From Calvatia gigantea (taxonomy: Eukaryota > Basidiomycota > Agaricomycetes > Agaricales > Lycoperdaceae), in the NCBI GenBank assembly GCA_025093985.1, contig JACAAK010000012.1:1488001-1552000 (forward strand): DNA of 64,000 bases, written 5' to 3'. This document shows, one piece after another, positions 36,360-49,120 of the stretch. Under the pieces are notes generated by a model. That model worked only from the letters and a program-made list of their open reading frames with translations. It was not told the origin of the DNA and made no database searches. Made by a program: the position numbers and the translations under genes. The stretch's first letter is position 1; each line of letters starts with the position of its first letter.

Positions 36360-36930
36360 ATTGAGCAGATGGCTGGACGATTGAGTACTGCGCACTTATT
36401 GGTCGATAGTTGTCAGATTTCGATATACCCGATTTTATACATAAATATGGTTGCGAAACACACGGTGTGCTGAGTGATGGGGCCTGAAGATAAATTGCTG
36501 ACACATAAAACCTCAGAATGGAAGTCTCGAGGACAAATAAGGAAATCCAAGTTCGCTGATAAGGAAACGAGAACAAGCGCCAACACATCGTGCGCAGTTC
36601 TCCACTTATGATCAGTCAACATTAGGCCAACTTTCCGAGGGACTGAGTCATGTCTTTGCAATTATCAGCTGGGCCGAGTTTGATTGCGCATTTTCAGGTT
36701 GCAGCCGCGAGCGCTTCGGCTGTTGTTGCTCTTGAGGATTGATTGGAACATACCATGACCTGGCCGGGTTTCTCCTGCCACGGGTTGTCCTTCTACGCAC
36801 TAGGATGCCAAAGGCAGCCCTAATACAACCTGTACAATAAGAAAACCATTCATACACAACATAAAATCACAATAAAATCATGGACAAGTCCAAGCCAAGG
36901 CGAAGCGCTCAGAATGCATTGCGAGCCCTC
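36360..36930. other. Convergent intergenic region between DUF6534-D and MCM4
   Basis: No coding signal. Part of it (around 36690-36870) recurs in inverted orientation at about 50630-50790, for example TTTCTCCTGCCACGGG at 36768-36783 against its near reverse complement near 50687. Confidence 0.6.
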
Positions 36931-39900
36931 TCATCCCTCAACAACCCTCCTGACTACTCCCCTCTCTCCAAAACCACCACTAACTCTAATAACGCCCTCT
37001 CCCTCCAAGGCCCTCAAAACCTCTCCAAACTCAACCACATCAACTTTAACACTACTCTGCTCCCCTAAAGCCCTGACGAGCTCACTCCACTTAACACCTC
37101 TTACCCCGCGCGCACTCTTCCCAACGGTCCCCTCCCCATCCAACAACCCAACCAGTGCCCTCCGCATGTCCTCTCTAAGCTTATGCGTACCAGAGGACGT
37201 CCCAGTCGTAAGTAACGACATATCAATCTTGCCAGTTCTCGGGTCCATAGCGGACTGTTTTGATAGCATCGCGCATGAGGCGGTAAGCTTCTGTCACGTC
37301 GGATTCTTCGACGAAAGAAGAAAAACGCATTCGTGCGTGAGCTTCAGAGAGACGGATCATAGATTCCAGTTGGCGAGTTGTTGCTGTTATACGTTTTTCA
37401 GAGGAGCGAGGGTCGGAGGAGCCTAGGTTGCGCATTTCAACGTAAGAAGATACGAGGGCGGTTGAGGCTGCTTCGGTTATGACCGGGTGGATGTTCGTAC
37501 GGGCGTACGTGATATATGCTGATAATTCATGTAGGGGCTGTTATATGGTTTTAAGCTAATCAGGTTTGCGGCCGCAATTAGTGAACACGTACCAGAATAT
37601 CCATCTTTTCGTGTGTGGGCACATCTTCTAAATACAAACCCACCAAAAATCCAGCCAGTCTCCTATCCAATGTTTCGTCCACCCTATCCAGCACCAAATA
37701 TAGCAAATCAAACCTCGAAATCAAGGTTGGCGGTAAATCGATATTTCGCGTGATCGGTAGTTCGGTGTCGTACTTTGATCCGACAGGGTTAGCGGCTGCG
37801 AGAATGGATGTGCGTGCGTTGAGGGTCGTGATGATACCTGCTTTCGCTATTGATACTGTTTGTTGTTCCATTACTTCGTGCAAGACGCTACGGGTTGCGT
37901 CGGACATTTTGTCGAATTCGTCGATGCAGCAGATGCCTCCATCGGAAAGTACGAGGGCACCACTGGTGTAGGTTAGTGTATTGTACGGAGACTGAGATGG
38001 AAGGCATAAAGTTACCTTTCTAACACGAGTTGTTTTGAGTCTGGGTCCCGTGTTACATACGCCGTCAGCCCAACCGCCGAGGATCCTTTGCCAGAGGTAT
38101 ACACCCCTCTCGGCGCGATTTTGTGGACATACTATTCACAAAAAATCAGCCCGAATTCGCCAGGAAAATCAATTCACTCACCTGTAAAATCTGACTCTTA
38201 CTGACACCAGGATCACCGACCAAAAGCACATTTATATCCCCTCTGTACCGTGGCCCACCTCCACCCCCACCCCTCGCAACACTTTTATTCGTACCTCCGA
38301 ACAACTGCAACAAAATCCCCTTCTTAACGTCTTCCATCTCCCAAATCGACGGCGCAAGCGAACGCGCCAGAAGGTCATAAATATCCTCACGCTGACTCAA
38401 CCCCTGAAGTTTATTCTCCAACTCCGCTCTCGTCGTCTTCCTGACACTATCTCCATCATCACCACCATCATCATCCAAACCACCACTAACATCCCCAGCC
38501 CCAAATCCAAGCGGATCATTACCAACCCCAGGTCCACGATCTCCACCAGCGGGTCTCGTCGTCTTATCCAACCCCAATTGGCCCCCAGTCCCATCCACAC
38601 TCTTCCCAATCCTTACATGCACAACATCCAAATACGTCCTAAACAAGCTCTTGACCGCCCTTTGTCTGTTATTCACCCTCACCGGCACACTCCTAAATAT
38701 TCCCGCGACGATAACTCTATCACCCGGTTTACACAAATCCACCAACTCATCATAAACACTTAACGATACCGTATGTGGCGTTTGCCCATCCGGTACTGCG
38801 TCGGGAGTTTCCTGCAATCGGATGACCTGGCGATCGGCGAATTCGCAACGATTGTGGATGAGTATGAGTGAGTTGGGAGTGTTACAGACGTCCCGAGGGC
38901 AGCGAGCGGGTTCTTCAATTTTGCCGCGGTCGATTTCAATTTGGAGAGTGTGAGAGCAGGTTTGGCAACGGAAGAAGGCAGTTTTCATGTCGGGTATTAT
39001 GGGAGTTGTCCGGATGACGAGACCTTTGATGCAGACTAGTTTGTCGGTGTCTTGCAACGAGGATTAGATTAGGGTGGTGGTGATTTTGGATGGAGTTGGA
39101 ACATACCACTTGGGTTGAGCTCCCGCATGTTGACGGCTGGAAGACCGAAGGGTCGGACTTTGTATACTTTACTCATGATTTCTGCGATTTCTGCGTCGCC
39201 GTCTGCGTCTTGCATACCTTCTGCTCCTTCTTGCTGATCCAAATCAGCAATCTCCAACATGAGATCCTTTAGAACCTGGTCCATAGCGGGGATGACCTCC
39301 TGCGGGTACTTGATAAGCTGGCCATACAACTTCTTCGCAGGTGGATATGCCAACAAGTTCACAACATCCAAATTCAGATTCGTCTCCCCAGTCTGCCTCA
39401 TTCGACGCAGGTAGGATTCGTATAAGACAGCTTCACCAGCTTCTGGATTAGGTAAAACTCGGGTACGCCGCCCATGTTCACGATCATGTGCGATACGGTA
39501 TTTAGGTTTGAACCCTTTCAAAAAATCGCGAAAGGTTTTCATGGTATCACCGAGGTTGACGGTGGTGCCCCATATAGCACGGATTTCATCAGGTTCGTCT
39601 TCGGAGGGGACGGGAGCGGCAGAGAGGTTGGGTGGTGCAGAGGACATGGGGATGTCGAGGTTGGTAGCATCGGAGTTGAGGTTGGTGTCCCCGCGGTCAC
39701 GGGTGGCATGGGTGGCGGTGGTGGTAGGCCTGCGGACAGAGCGGCGAGGTGTGAGGGAGAGAGAGGAGTGGATGTCACCACGTCTGTTGCGTGGTGTTGT
39801 CGGTTTGACTGGGCTCCTGAAAATAGAGATGATCAGCTAATGAAGATTAGATGTGGTGTAAGAGGAGTTGCGCACGATGGGAAGTCAAGTGGATCAGAGT

Positions 39901-40293
39901 CCTGTACGGAACTGGGGACTCTTGCCCGGGGAGTCTTTGTAGGTGAAGAGGAAGGGTAAGCCAGAGGTGATGAGCTATCCGCTAAGGACAAGCAAGCATC
40001 AGTGCGAGCCCATCAGACGCGTCTTTCCAGAGATACTTACGCGCGAACAGAGGTGTCTTCTTCGGAGTAGTCATACCCAATGCTCTGCGCGCCGTCACAC
40101 CACGTAAAGGTGTTTCATAGGGCATGGCCTGTCTATGGGCGGGTGTACCTGCAGCTGATGGGGTGCTGGCCAGAAAGAGAGGGTTGGCAGGCGGAGCAGC
40201 AGGGACGGACTGGCCTGCGCCTGCACTTCCATCTGCCATCTCGATGTCATCGAGGTCTGAAGTGGGGAAATCGAGAGGCGGTGGCGAAGACAT
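36931..40293 (-). CDS. MCM4: DNA replication licensing factor MCM4
   Basis: Subunit of the MCM2-7 replicative helicase loaded at origins in G1. Start at 40293 ([19 protein letters not shown]) with a Ser/Thr/Pro-rich N-terminal tail typical of MCM4, including several SP/TP sites ([15 protein letters not shown]). N-terminal A domain: [20 protein letters not shown] (about 39510-39570). OB/Zn finger: [24 protein letters not shown] and [26 protein letters not shown] matches MCM4 rather than other MCMs. AAA core: Walker A GDPGVSKS (about 38200), [11 protein letters not shown]alker B (about 37920), ANPVGSKYD, and arginine finger [13 protein letters not shown] (about 37690-37730). C-terminal winged helix ends [12 protein letters not shown] at 36931. 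An acidic Gly/Asp-rich insert, [12 protein letters not shown], sits before the AAA domain. All exons join without frame breaks. Confidence 0.96.
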
Positions 40294-40372
40294 GTGTTGT
40301 TGTTGTAGATAAGAGGTGGAAATAAGAAAATGAGCGCGTCGCGTCGCGTCAATCACACGGCTATTGCCGAAA
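40294..40372. promoter_or_regulatory. Putative bidirectional MCM4-ORC3 promoter
   Basis: About 79 bp separate the MCM4 start codon and the inferred ORC3 start codon on the opposite strand. The stretch contains repeated GCGTC/ACGCG units (GCGCGTCGCGTCGCGTC at 40335-40351), reminiscent of the ACGCGT MCB element that drives G1/S replication genes in yeasts, though no perfect ACGCGT is present. Recognisable versions persist beside both decayed copies (about 49080-49120 and 52500-52540). Regulatory role is inference. Confidence 0.5.
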
Positions 40373-42158
40373 ATGGTTCTCCATAACCTCGATGATCCAA
40401 CTCGGGTGAGTGACCAGTTCTGGAATCGATTTCAAAACAAATAATTTACAGTACGCGATTTACATTCCATACGCAGGCAAGCAGGGCAATGAGGTCGACG
40501 CTTCTATGGCAGCTTCTAGAGCAGCCCTGATCAACAATCATCTCAAAGCATCGTATAGAATACGGCGATATCCTCCCTGGACGACCGTATCCTGAACCTC
40601 CTGTCATTGAAGTCCAAAAATCCGCGGTTCCCGCTGCCGGTAGAGTGTTTGACCACCTTCTTGATGACACTCCTACCTCCCATCTCTACCCTGAGGACCC
40701 GCCAAATATTGATGTAGGCATGAGGAGGACGAAGGGGGGATGTTTACTTGTCAGCGCTATTGACCTGTCTGGGGCAAGAGCAAAGCTCAAATCAGCCCAG
40801 TACAGAGACCGACGAACTCGACCAGCCAACATCCGCGAGCATCTTGCCTAGTATCGCTATAGCACATGGTGATACCTTCGGACTGCTTTATCGAGAATCT
40901 CCTGTCATTATGGTCTCTGATATTACACCTCTCGTCGTGGACAGAATCCTCAGCCACGTTCTGGACGACATCATCGCCTCGTACCTCCGGCCTGCAAACG
41001 TACCAAATGTCGCAATAAAGGTGAAAACCTCAAATTTGACTCTGTGGCTTCAAATGGTATGCGCTAATGCGGCACACGACATCGTTCACCTAGTGGGTTC
41101 GGTTCACCGATAATAGTGGCTCTGTCCAACTCCCGACGATTTTCAACGATTTGATACAGAACTCATGGAAGGTGTTCCTATGCATCTGCAGCACGCGCCT
41201 TTCCAAGTCATTCCTCTCTGCTTCGTCCTCTTCTTCGCATCACTGTCATCCTCTTCCTTCAGTCCGCGCAGCCTGCCGACTCGCTCCTGTGCGCCCCCAA
41301 CCCTTTGTCATCCTACGGGTTCTGGAGTCTTCGAATGTCTCCTCAAAACGTCCCTTTAATTCCTTTTCCAACCCCACAGTCCACTGCGCTATCATCTATT
41401 GTTGACCACTACACACGACAAAACTAGGCTATCGGCTCCAACCTCCCGTATTCCTTCACGTCGTGCATCTCGAGCACTCCCTCAATGAGCCTCCCAGTGC
41501 ACCCATCCACTCACTGCCTACGCTCACAGCCTTTCCGACATATAAGCACATTTTCTCTTCACGCGGACCTCTCTCCCTTTTAGCCTTGATCAACCCCTTC
41601 AGGACGTTCAAGCGGTAGCACACAACCCACCTGACGCATACCCCTTCGGTTTCCCTTTTTCCTCTCAAGGTACCCGAGACGCAGCAAGCGATGTCAAGTG
41701 ATACCCTTCCGGACACGCCGATCCTTTTCTCGTGGTACCTTGACGGCAGACTAATCGACATGTATGATTGGTACGAGTCGTTTCAGGCTGTCGAGGATGT
41801 TCAACGACGGGAGGAGTGGTCCAAGCTTGGGCCAGTGTTAAACGCAAAGAGAAACCGAAACAACAAGGGGAAGGAGAAGGGAAGGAGAAGCAGACCTTTG
41901 TCACTGGCGAAAGCACTGAAAGGGAAGGACAGCGGTGAGAGGGAGGCGGCGGGGGGCAGTATTAAATACAAAGAACCGGTGACCCAACATCAATCAAAGA
42001 CACTGGAGGTTGCGCCCACCCAGGGCCATGGCATTAAGCTTAGGCTTGAGTTCCACGCCAGACCGCCACCACGCCCGCCCAAATGGCGGGTGTGGATCAA
42101 CACCTTACTTGCCAGGGCAGCATGCACGATCAAACGGGGGCCCGAGAAATTTGATTAA
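40373..42158 (+). pseudogene. ORC3: ORC3 (origin recognition complex subunit 3) relic
   Basis: Reads from MVLHNLDDPTR at 40373 through an intron to AIYIPYAGKQGNEVDAS, then YGDILPGRPYPEPPVIEV (about 40570-40620), matching the basidiomycete ORC3 N-terminal region. Further homologous bits are DFQRFDTELMEGV (about 41135-41175) and the C-terminal LPDTPILFSWYLDGRLIDMY plus DWYESFQAVEDVQRREE (about 41705-41820). The locus cannot encode a normal ORC3: the frame changes repeatedly; a segment equivalent to GDILPGRPYPEPPVI and its downstream HLYPEDPPN recurs as GDTFGLLYRESPVI and YLRPANVPN (about 40865-41015); and the middle (41460-41690) leaves only about 230 bp where the family has several hundred residues. 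A working ORC3 is therefore expected elsewhere in the genome. Confidence 0.7.
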
Positions 42159-42273
42159 ACAGAGATTTGAAAGCGCAGACGGATTCATCAGTAGGAGTAT
42201 CAACCGAATGAAAGCATCTCAAATTCTACAAACTAGTATACCTAACATACGGCAGGTGTGCCTCCGTTGAATC

Positions 42274-45200
42274 CTATCCGCTGCGCTGACACCTCTCCCA
42301 ATTCTCACCGTACTCGAACTTTGTGAGATCCAATGTCGTCACGCCCTCGCCAATCACCACCGTATTCCGCGGGCGCCACAACCCACTCCTATTCGACGGC
42401 GGCACCCAAAACAACAACTCCCCATTAGCACCCTTGACCCAACCATTTTCAAGTGGGCATTCATCCGTAAACGGATCGCGTGGCCCTTTACGGGAATGAC
42501 CCGGTGATGACACGGTGAAATCGGAGGTATCCCACATCCTTATCATTCCGTCTTCCGAGCAAGATGCTAACTTGTTCCCATCTGGAGAAAATACGATATC
42601 TTTTATATCGCTGGTATGGCCATACCAGGGGCCATGGGTGAGGCAACAGGTAACCACGTCGAAAACCCGGATAGACCTGTCACCGACAGCCGCAACGATA
42701 AACTGATCATCTGGTGAGAATGCTAGGCTGAAAGCACCTCTCATTCCGAGTGATCCCACGGCGACTTCCCTTCCCGTCACCATATCCCAAACTTTAAATA
42801 CTTCAGAAAAGAAAGAAAATGAACAAGCCAACTTTCCGCTTGGCGAGAACACTACGCGATCTTGATCCGTCAACCCTTCAAGATGAAATGGGATTAACTG
42901 TTCCGTCTCAGTACTCCACATTTGAGGTGGGTTTTCGCCGGTTGACCCAATTACTTTAGTGCCATCGGGTGATAACGACAAAATAAGTGAGTCGTGGATT
43001 GCGTGCCGAAAGGGGTTTGCCATCGTCTCTATGTCCCATATGCATACCCAGCCATGAGCGCAAGTCACCAGCCTTTTGCTATCTGGCAAAAATGCAGACC
43101 ATTCCCAGAGAACTCCCTCTTCTAGTGACGGCGACGACGAATGCACATGCTGTCCCATGGCGTCCCATATACAAATTGATGCGTCGTAAGAGAGCGAAGC
43201 AATCCATTTCCCATCAGGAGAGAACACAACATTGGCGACAGGGCCCTTCCTGATAGGCTTCGAAAGTGGTTTTCCAGTGTTCGCATCCCAGACACGAATT
43301 GCGTCGTTCGAGGCTGATACCAGTTTCTTGCCACAAGGCGAAAATGCGATGTAATTCACAGTCGTGGGAAGGGCTGGGAGCGAAGGTTCGTCTTTCTCCC
43401 ACAAGTCTGATATCCTCTCGGTCTGAGTTTGGGAGCCTGACGCAGCTACTGGGTCGGGGAGTGGGGCAACCTCGGTGTCATCCAAATCCCACATCACCAC
43501 CGTCCCATCCCACGTCCCTACTGCAAGTTTCGCCAGACTGGTGGACAGCGCAAGTTGTTCCCACCCGCACTGAGCGCATTGACAAGGACCCAAACACCAT
43601 TTGACCAATGGAAGGATCCCATACCCTTGCCATTTGATCATCTGACCCTATTGACACCAGATGCTTGCCATCGGTTGAGTATGCGAGTAATAAGTTAGTA
43701 GCACCGTGACTTGGATGCCCCTTGAACGTGTTGATAGGCGCGCTCCCTGCCCTTATTTCCCATATGTGTATAATCCCATCAGCTGGTTCACCGGCCACAA
43801 ACCGTCCATCTGGTGAGAGGGTAGCTTTACCCAGTCCCACTCCAAATGAGTGTAGCTCGACACATGATGGTGTTCCACCATTGACGTACCAAAACCACAC
43901 TGTTCCACTTTCAGATACGGAGATGACACACTGGTCATCAATTGAGAACGAAATGGCCGTGATCCCACCATCATGACTCTCGAACAGGTTGCTCATCTCT
44001 CTACCTGAGCCCACAACCCATATCTCAATCGCCCCACCAATTTCATAAAAGGCAATCCTTTGGCCATCATGAGAGTAGGCCACGCGATAAATCCCCTCAT
44101 ACCCTTGGAGGCAAAAAAACTCATCACCACTCTCCATATCCCAGACCATCACTGTCCCGTCGCTTGACCCCGATACAATACTGCACCCATCAGGGCTAAA
44201 GGCAATGTCCCAAATATCATCTGAATGTCCCCTAAGTGGACCTAAAATAAGGTTCCCGTTTTCGGCATCGCAAATACAGATGGTGTTGTCACAGGAGGCA
44301 AAATAGCGTTGATCTGGGGAAAAGGCAAGAGCATTGACCGCACTCCTATGATGTTCTGTCACAAAGAGGCTAGAAGGCCAATGGGTGGGTTTCCCACTGG
44401 TAACTGTAATGGTTCTCGGATAGTCATTGAAGAAGTGTTGTGCGATTCTGCTTTGTTGAGGGGCGAAGGGGAGGGCAGAAATGTAAATATGTGGAGTGCT
44501 CTGGGCTATTGGATGCCTGAAAGCTGAGACGAACCACCGGGCATCTTTCACAAACCCTGAAAATGCTTCATCGTTGGCAGGCTAGTAGTACAGGCTCACT
44601 CAGCAACGGGCTCTCAAGATATTTTAAAAATGCATACTTTCAACCACTCCAGGAACCATTATTAGGTCTGAATCCACTCGATCCATCTCATTCAGCAAAC
44701 TCATGACCTCCAGCCAGTATAAGAACACTCTCTCAACCACCTCCTTCACTATCTTCACGAGGTCCTTGTCAAACGGGACACTTGAAAGGTGGTCGGCCCA
44801 GAAACAACAGCTATATGATAAATGTGATGGGACATTGTCCTCAACCTTCTTCTTGATGTCTGATACATCTGTGTTCAAGAGTGTTGAGGTCCTCAAGTGA
44901 CAAATGTTGAAGCGTAGATTCAAAGACATGGTCTTCAAGCATGCATCAATGAGATATCGTTTCTCTCCTGGGTTGGTAATTCGGAAATGTTCTGGACAGT
45001 CGTGAGGGTCGAGAAGAAAGTCAACAAAGGATTGATGAGTAAAGCGGAGGATACGGGTGTCTTTTGGGTCCAGAACAGATTGAAGATTGATGCGAAACGT
45101 GGCCAGCCTAGACTCAGAGATCCCAAGGAGATGGGTGCATTCGATGTCGCTAAGTGGTCGTTTTGCTACCATCATAGCACTAGCGAGAGTATGGAAGTCG

Positions 45201-47508
45201 CGCAACTCCTCGGGTGTTGGGGATGAGTAATGTGTTTTTAGAATGAGGGTGTATAAATCCCCCACACCCAGCTTATGGCGGTGGCTGGTAATGTCCCGTA
45301 ACCGCCCTGTTGGTTCTCCCCTGTCAACAAAGTCGACAGCAGTCTTTGCCCAGATAAACAGCCCAGCGGCACGAGTGGTCAACTCATCAATCTCACTCGG
45401 GCCAGGCCAGTCCTCGGATAATTCTAAGTGGTGCTCTACAATATCGTGGAAGCGGTGAACAAGGAAGGTCCGGATGTCGTTGGATGTTTGAGGAGTGACT
45501 GCTTCCCCAGAAAAGAGATCGATGGAAGTGATGGAAGTAAAGCGAAAAGCACTGGCAATATCCACCTCCGGCCTACTTGTGACAACAAGCTTGAACTTGG
45601 CTGGAAGTTGAGGCCATCGTTTAAGTGCCTTTAACAACTCTCTGCGACCAGCCGACCAACGTCCTTCGAGGCCACCACACTCGTCCAAACCATCAATTAC
45701 GATAACAGGCAGGCGACCGGGTGGAATATCCAGGGATTTCTCCAAAGACTGTTCAACGAGGCGCTTGAACAGGTCCTCGCTGTTGGAGGCATTGAGGCGA
45801 AAATCCTCAGCCTGAAGTTGTTCTACAATACACTGTCTTGCGGAAGGATACCACCGAGCAAGCTTATAACCCACATAACGCCATAAGGCGCTTGGCGTTG
45901 TGATATCAGCCTTCGCGCGCTCAAATATAAAATGCAACGCAGGTCGGCGTCGGATGTTCAAACGGGAGACGATGGTTGATGCAATAGTGGACTTGCCAAC
46001 CCCAGGGTGACCTCGGATCCAGAGGACGTTGGGCTCGTCGAAGTTATCAAGATAGGTGTCGACAGTCTTGAGGATATCCCCTCGGGTGCCTTCCAAACAT
46101 CTGGCTGCGGGTAGAATGTCATCAATTCCTTTCGGCAGAAGTTGTTCTAACAGCTTTTCCGCATTTTTGTCTTCTAATCCCGTAAATCAGCAAGAGGGGT
46201 GGACGATAAACAAGACAGGGCAACATACGGTTCTCCTCAAGTAACAGCTCTACACCGGCATTGGTATTCATCGCGATGCCCCTGTCGAACCGCTCCCGGA
46301 ATGTGATGTAGTCTTTATTGAGTTCACTGAGTTCCCGTTTACTGGAGTCATTCACGAAGATATCGACTACATGCAAAACATAAATATGAGATAACCCCGT
46401 TTTACAACCCACGCGTACCTGTTCCACTGGTAGCCCATGAGGATATGAACTTCTCTATTCTGATCATCAGAGGGCCGGCCTCCTTTATGGTTTCCTCAAA
46501 CAGAACCGAACGAGCAGATTGTTTGACCTCGCAAATGCAGCGGCACATGTAAGCCATGCTTTCAACCAGGTCGCGGACCTGTTCGACGCGTTCATCTTGC
46601 GCTTGGAGTTTCTATGCATCATCGACTTCAACAGGGCTCAGGATTTCCAAAAAAGAAGCTCACGCGATAGACGACATTGACAATGGCAAGTACTGCCTTT
46701 GCGGTAGGGTGGGCCTGTATGTAATGAGTTACTTTTTCCGCGATGGATGGGCGAATATACCTCACTAATAGCGGTCGAAATCTCCAAGAGGGTAACTAGC
46801 AGACCCCGCCATTTGCCTGTACGTTCCAACAGACTCGGGGTTTCCCTTAACCTCTGTGCTACCCTCTTCATACCCATCTCGGGTGCAATAGTTCCCTGCA
46901 TGCATCATCGATAATGGTCAACCAAAACCATTCAACGAATCCATACCGGGTCGAGGTTGAGCCGCATTTCTGGGTTAGCGTGGATTTGATACTCTACTAG
47001 TCGACGGGGTCAGACGGGAATCAAAGCACGAAATATGATCGACTCACCGATGGTATGATTTTGCATCACAGAATCCAAGAACAACTGTAATCTGTCGAAA
47101 GAGACTTTTGGTTCTGCGAGCCGGTCATCCGTGTGCACTCGTCGCTTGCGCAGTAGTTCAATAGTCAACTCTGAACCTTGTTCCAGGATCCTAACCACCC
47201 CGTTAGTGAATCAGCACATTGCACGCACAAGGGAGTCGGGGCTCACAAAGGAGCAGTAAGGGTCCATTTACGCCATTCGGAGGTGGCCTTGGGGGGTAGT
47301 TTGTCGATTTTTTTCCCGCCTTTCTTGAGCACGATGTATAATGGTCTTTCATTGACCTTCATCGGCCTTACAGAGATACCTGGAACGCAATCCGTGCTCT
47401 CCGCTGATAAGGGACATATAGATGAAACATACCAACAACACGAATCACCTCTTCTGTCAACGTAGACCCAACTAATTCCTCCCCCATTTCGTCAACGTCC
47501 CGCAACAT
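42274..47508 (-). CDS. NLR-like STAND protein: C2-like domain, helical N-terminus, NACHT, WD40 repeats
   Basis: A fungal NOD-like receptor analogue. Likely start at 47508 (MLRDVDEMGEELVG). A C2-like beta-sandwich follows (RPLYIVLKKGGKKIDKLPPK, then WRKWTLTAPL, and after an intron SELTIELLRKRRVHTDDRLA). Next is a helical segment (MGMKRVAQRLRETPSLLERT, AEKVTHYIQAHPTAKAVLAI, VEQVRDLVESMAYMCRCICE). NACHT: WIRGHPGVGKSTIAS Walker A (about 45985-46030), VIVIDGLDECGGLEG Walker B (about 45660-45710), VVTSRPEVDIASAF, FTHQSFVDFLLDP winged-helix region. The NACHT exon is continuous from 46096 to about 44640. After an intron come about twelve WD40 blades, for example AFSPDGCSIVSGSSDGTVMV and FSPDGNKLASCSEDGMIRMW, to a stop at 42274. 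One frame slip is needed at about 43540-43600 between two long WD40 frames. It may sense non-self or self damage; the partner effector is not in the window. Confidence 0.85.
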
Positions 47509-47779
47509 CGTAAAATAAGAGGTTGTTGGAGGAAGTAAAGAGGGCTGTGGCGGGGGCAGGCAACTGATCAATTCTGCTGCTTGTTGGAAAAGGTAGTGAC
47601 AGGTTGGGCGTAACCAAATGTGACATTAGTCCCCGCGGAGCGCCCACGGCGAGGTCCTGCTGCACATCTATCGCCCTCGAGAATGAATGAACTTGTGAGA
47701 TCCACCGTTCCACTGACAGGCTAACACACCAATTTTATCACTGTCGCCCACCAGCTCCGTAAGGTCGGCGAACATGAAG

Positions 47780-49120
47780 GTCTCTCAGAGTGGAGCCAAA
47801 CACTGCCTGTCCGGTTCTGGCGTCACCTCCGAACATCAACATTTCAATTCTAAGTTCCTGTTCCTTCGGATCAGTAGTGTACAAGCGGGGTCAAACCAAC
47901 ATGAAAGAGCGTACGAGGATGAGTGTGCGTGCGTTGAGGGTGGCGGATACATCCGTTTCTGCGATGGTCACCATTCATTGACCCACTACCTCGCAGCACT
48001 AATTGTGTTAATGAGTCCGCCTATGCAGTGGGTGCCACCGTGGGTAGTATGAGGGGACGCCGGTTTTGATTCCAACATGGCGTGAAGAGTGGGATAGAGG
48101 TGCAGAGAAACCGATCAATGGTAAGTATATACGAGAGACCTGAGGTACGTGCAAGGGTCACGCATCGGTCAACAAACCCGGATCATTTGGATCAGTTTAC
48201 ATCCGAGGACACGTGCTCCGTATCGGAGCAAGAGAGCTTTAAGCGTACCATCCCAGCAGGTAACTTCAATGTTGATATGCCCCAAAGGCGTCCCACATAT
48301 TTTGACAATTATCTTCCGGATAGAACCCCAATTTCCGGCCAATGTATTTTTACATCTGATGGCGATTTAAACAGGCCCTGGCTCGCATGGAATAAAATCA
48401 TCTTCCCGACGCATTCAATCCTCCAGATCGACAGTGCCAGCGAACTCAGAGTCATAAATATCCTCAAACCAACTCAATTCACGCTCGCTACTTCTGCTTT
48501 TCCGGGACTGTTTACATGGTTGTAACCACCCGCGCTGAGTACTGAGCTACTACCGTCTCATAACAGCTCCTAAGGGCGTCATTTCCGGCACAAACAAGGT
48601 CTCGTACATTGGCACAACCCCAACACACCTTGAGTCCCATGACGTTTGGCGGCATATCCGGAACTGTCTCGCGTGCAGTTGGCTTCACGATGAGTAAACG
48701 CGATATAGATAGGTATGAGGGGGCTGGGGGCGTTGCTGACGTGCGTGGAGGACGTCTTTGAAGTTCGAGCTACAGATGAACCCTGTACATCGACGGCTCA
48801 CACACTCTCAAATTCTGTCCCCTCACCTTTCCCCTGTTCCCTGCATTCTTAGCCTGTCGCTCTGCTATCCATGATGCTTAATCGCGCGGCGTCCTCAAGC
48901 TCCTCACGTTCGGCATGGAGTCTTCCACCCACCTTAAGAGACATTGCTGGAAGGTGGAGCAGCAGGCACAGACTGGCCCGCACTGCCATATGCCACCTCG
49001 ATATCACCGAGGTCTGAAGCGGGAAAATCGAGAGACAGCGGTGAAGGTATACAGTGCTATGAAAAAGGGCAATAATGAGAAAATGAGCGCGTAGCGTCGA
49101 TGATCACGCAGCCATTGCTT
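47780..49120 (-). pseudogene. Decayed MCM4 copy 1 (same orientation as MCM4)
   Basis: Nucleotide resemblance to the intact MCM4 at corresponding places in the same direction: TGTGCGTGCGTTGAGGGT at 47924-47941 equals 37809-37826; GTCATAAATATCCTCA at 48451-48466 equals 38374-38389; GGCGTTTGCCC-like text near 48650 parallels 38774; the first-exon region (GGAGCAGCAGG near 48957) parallels 40193. The block corresponding to about 38900-40060 is missing here. No frame is open across it. Divergence is high, so this is an old copy. Confidence 0.75.
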
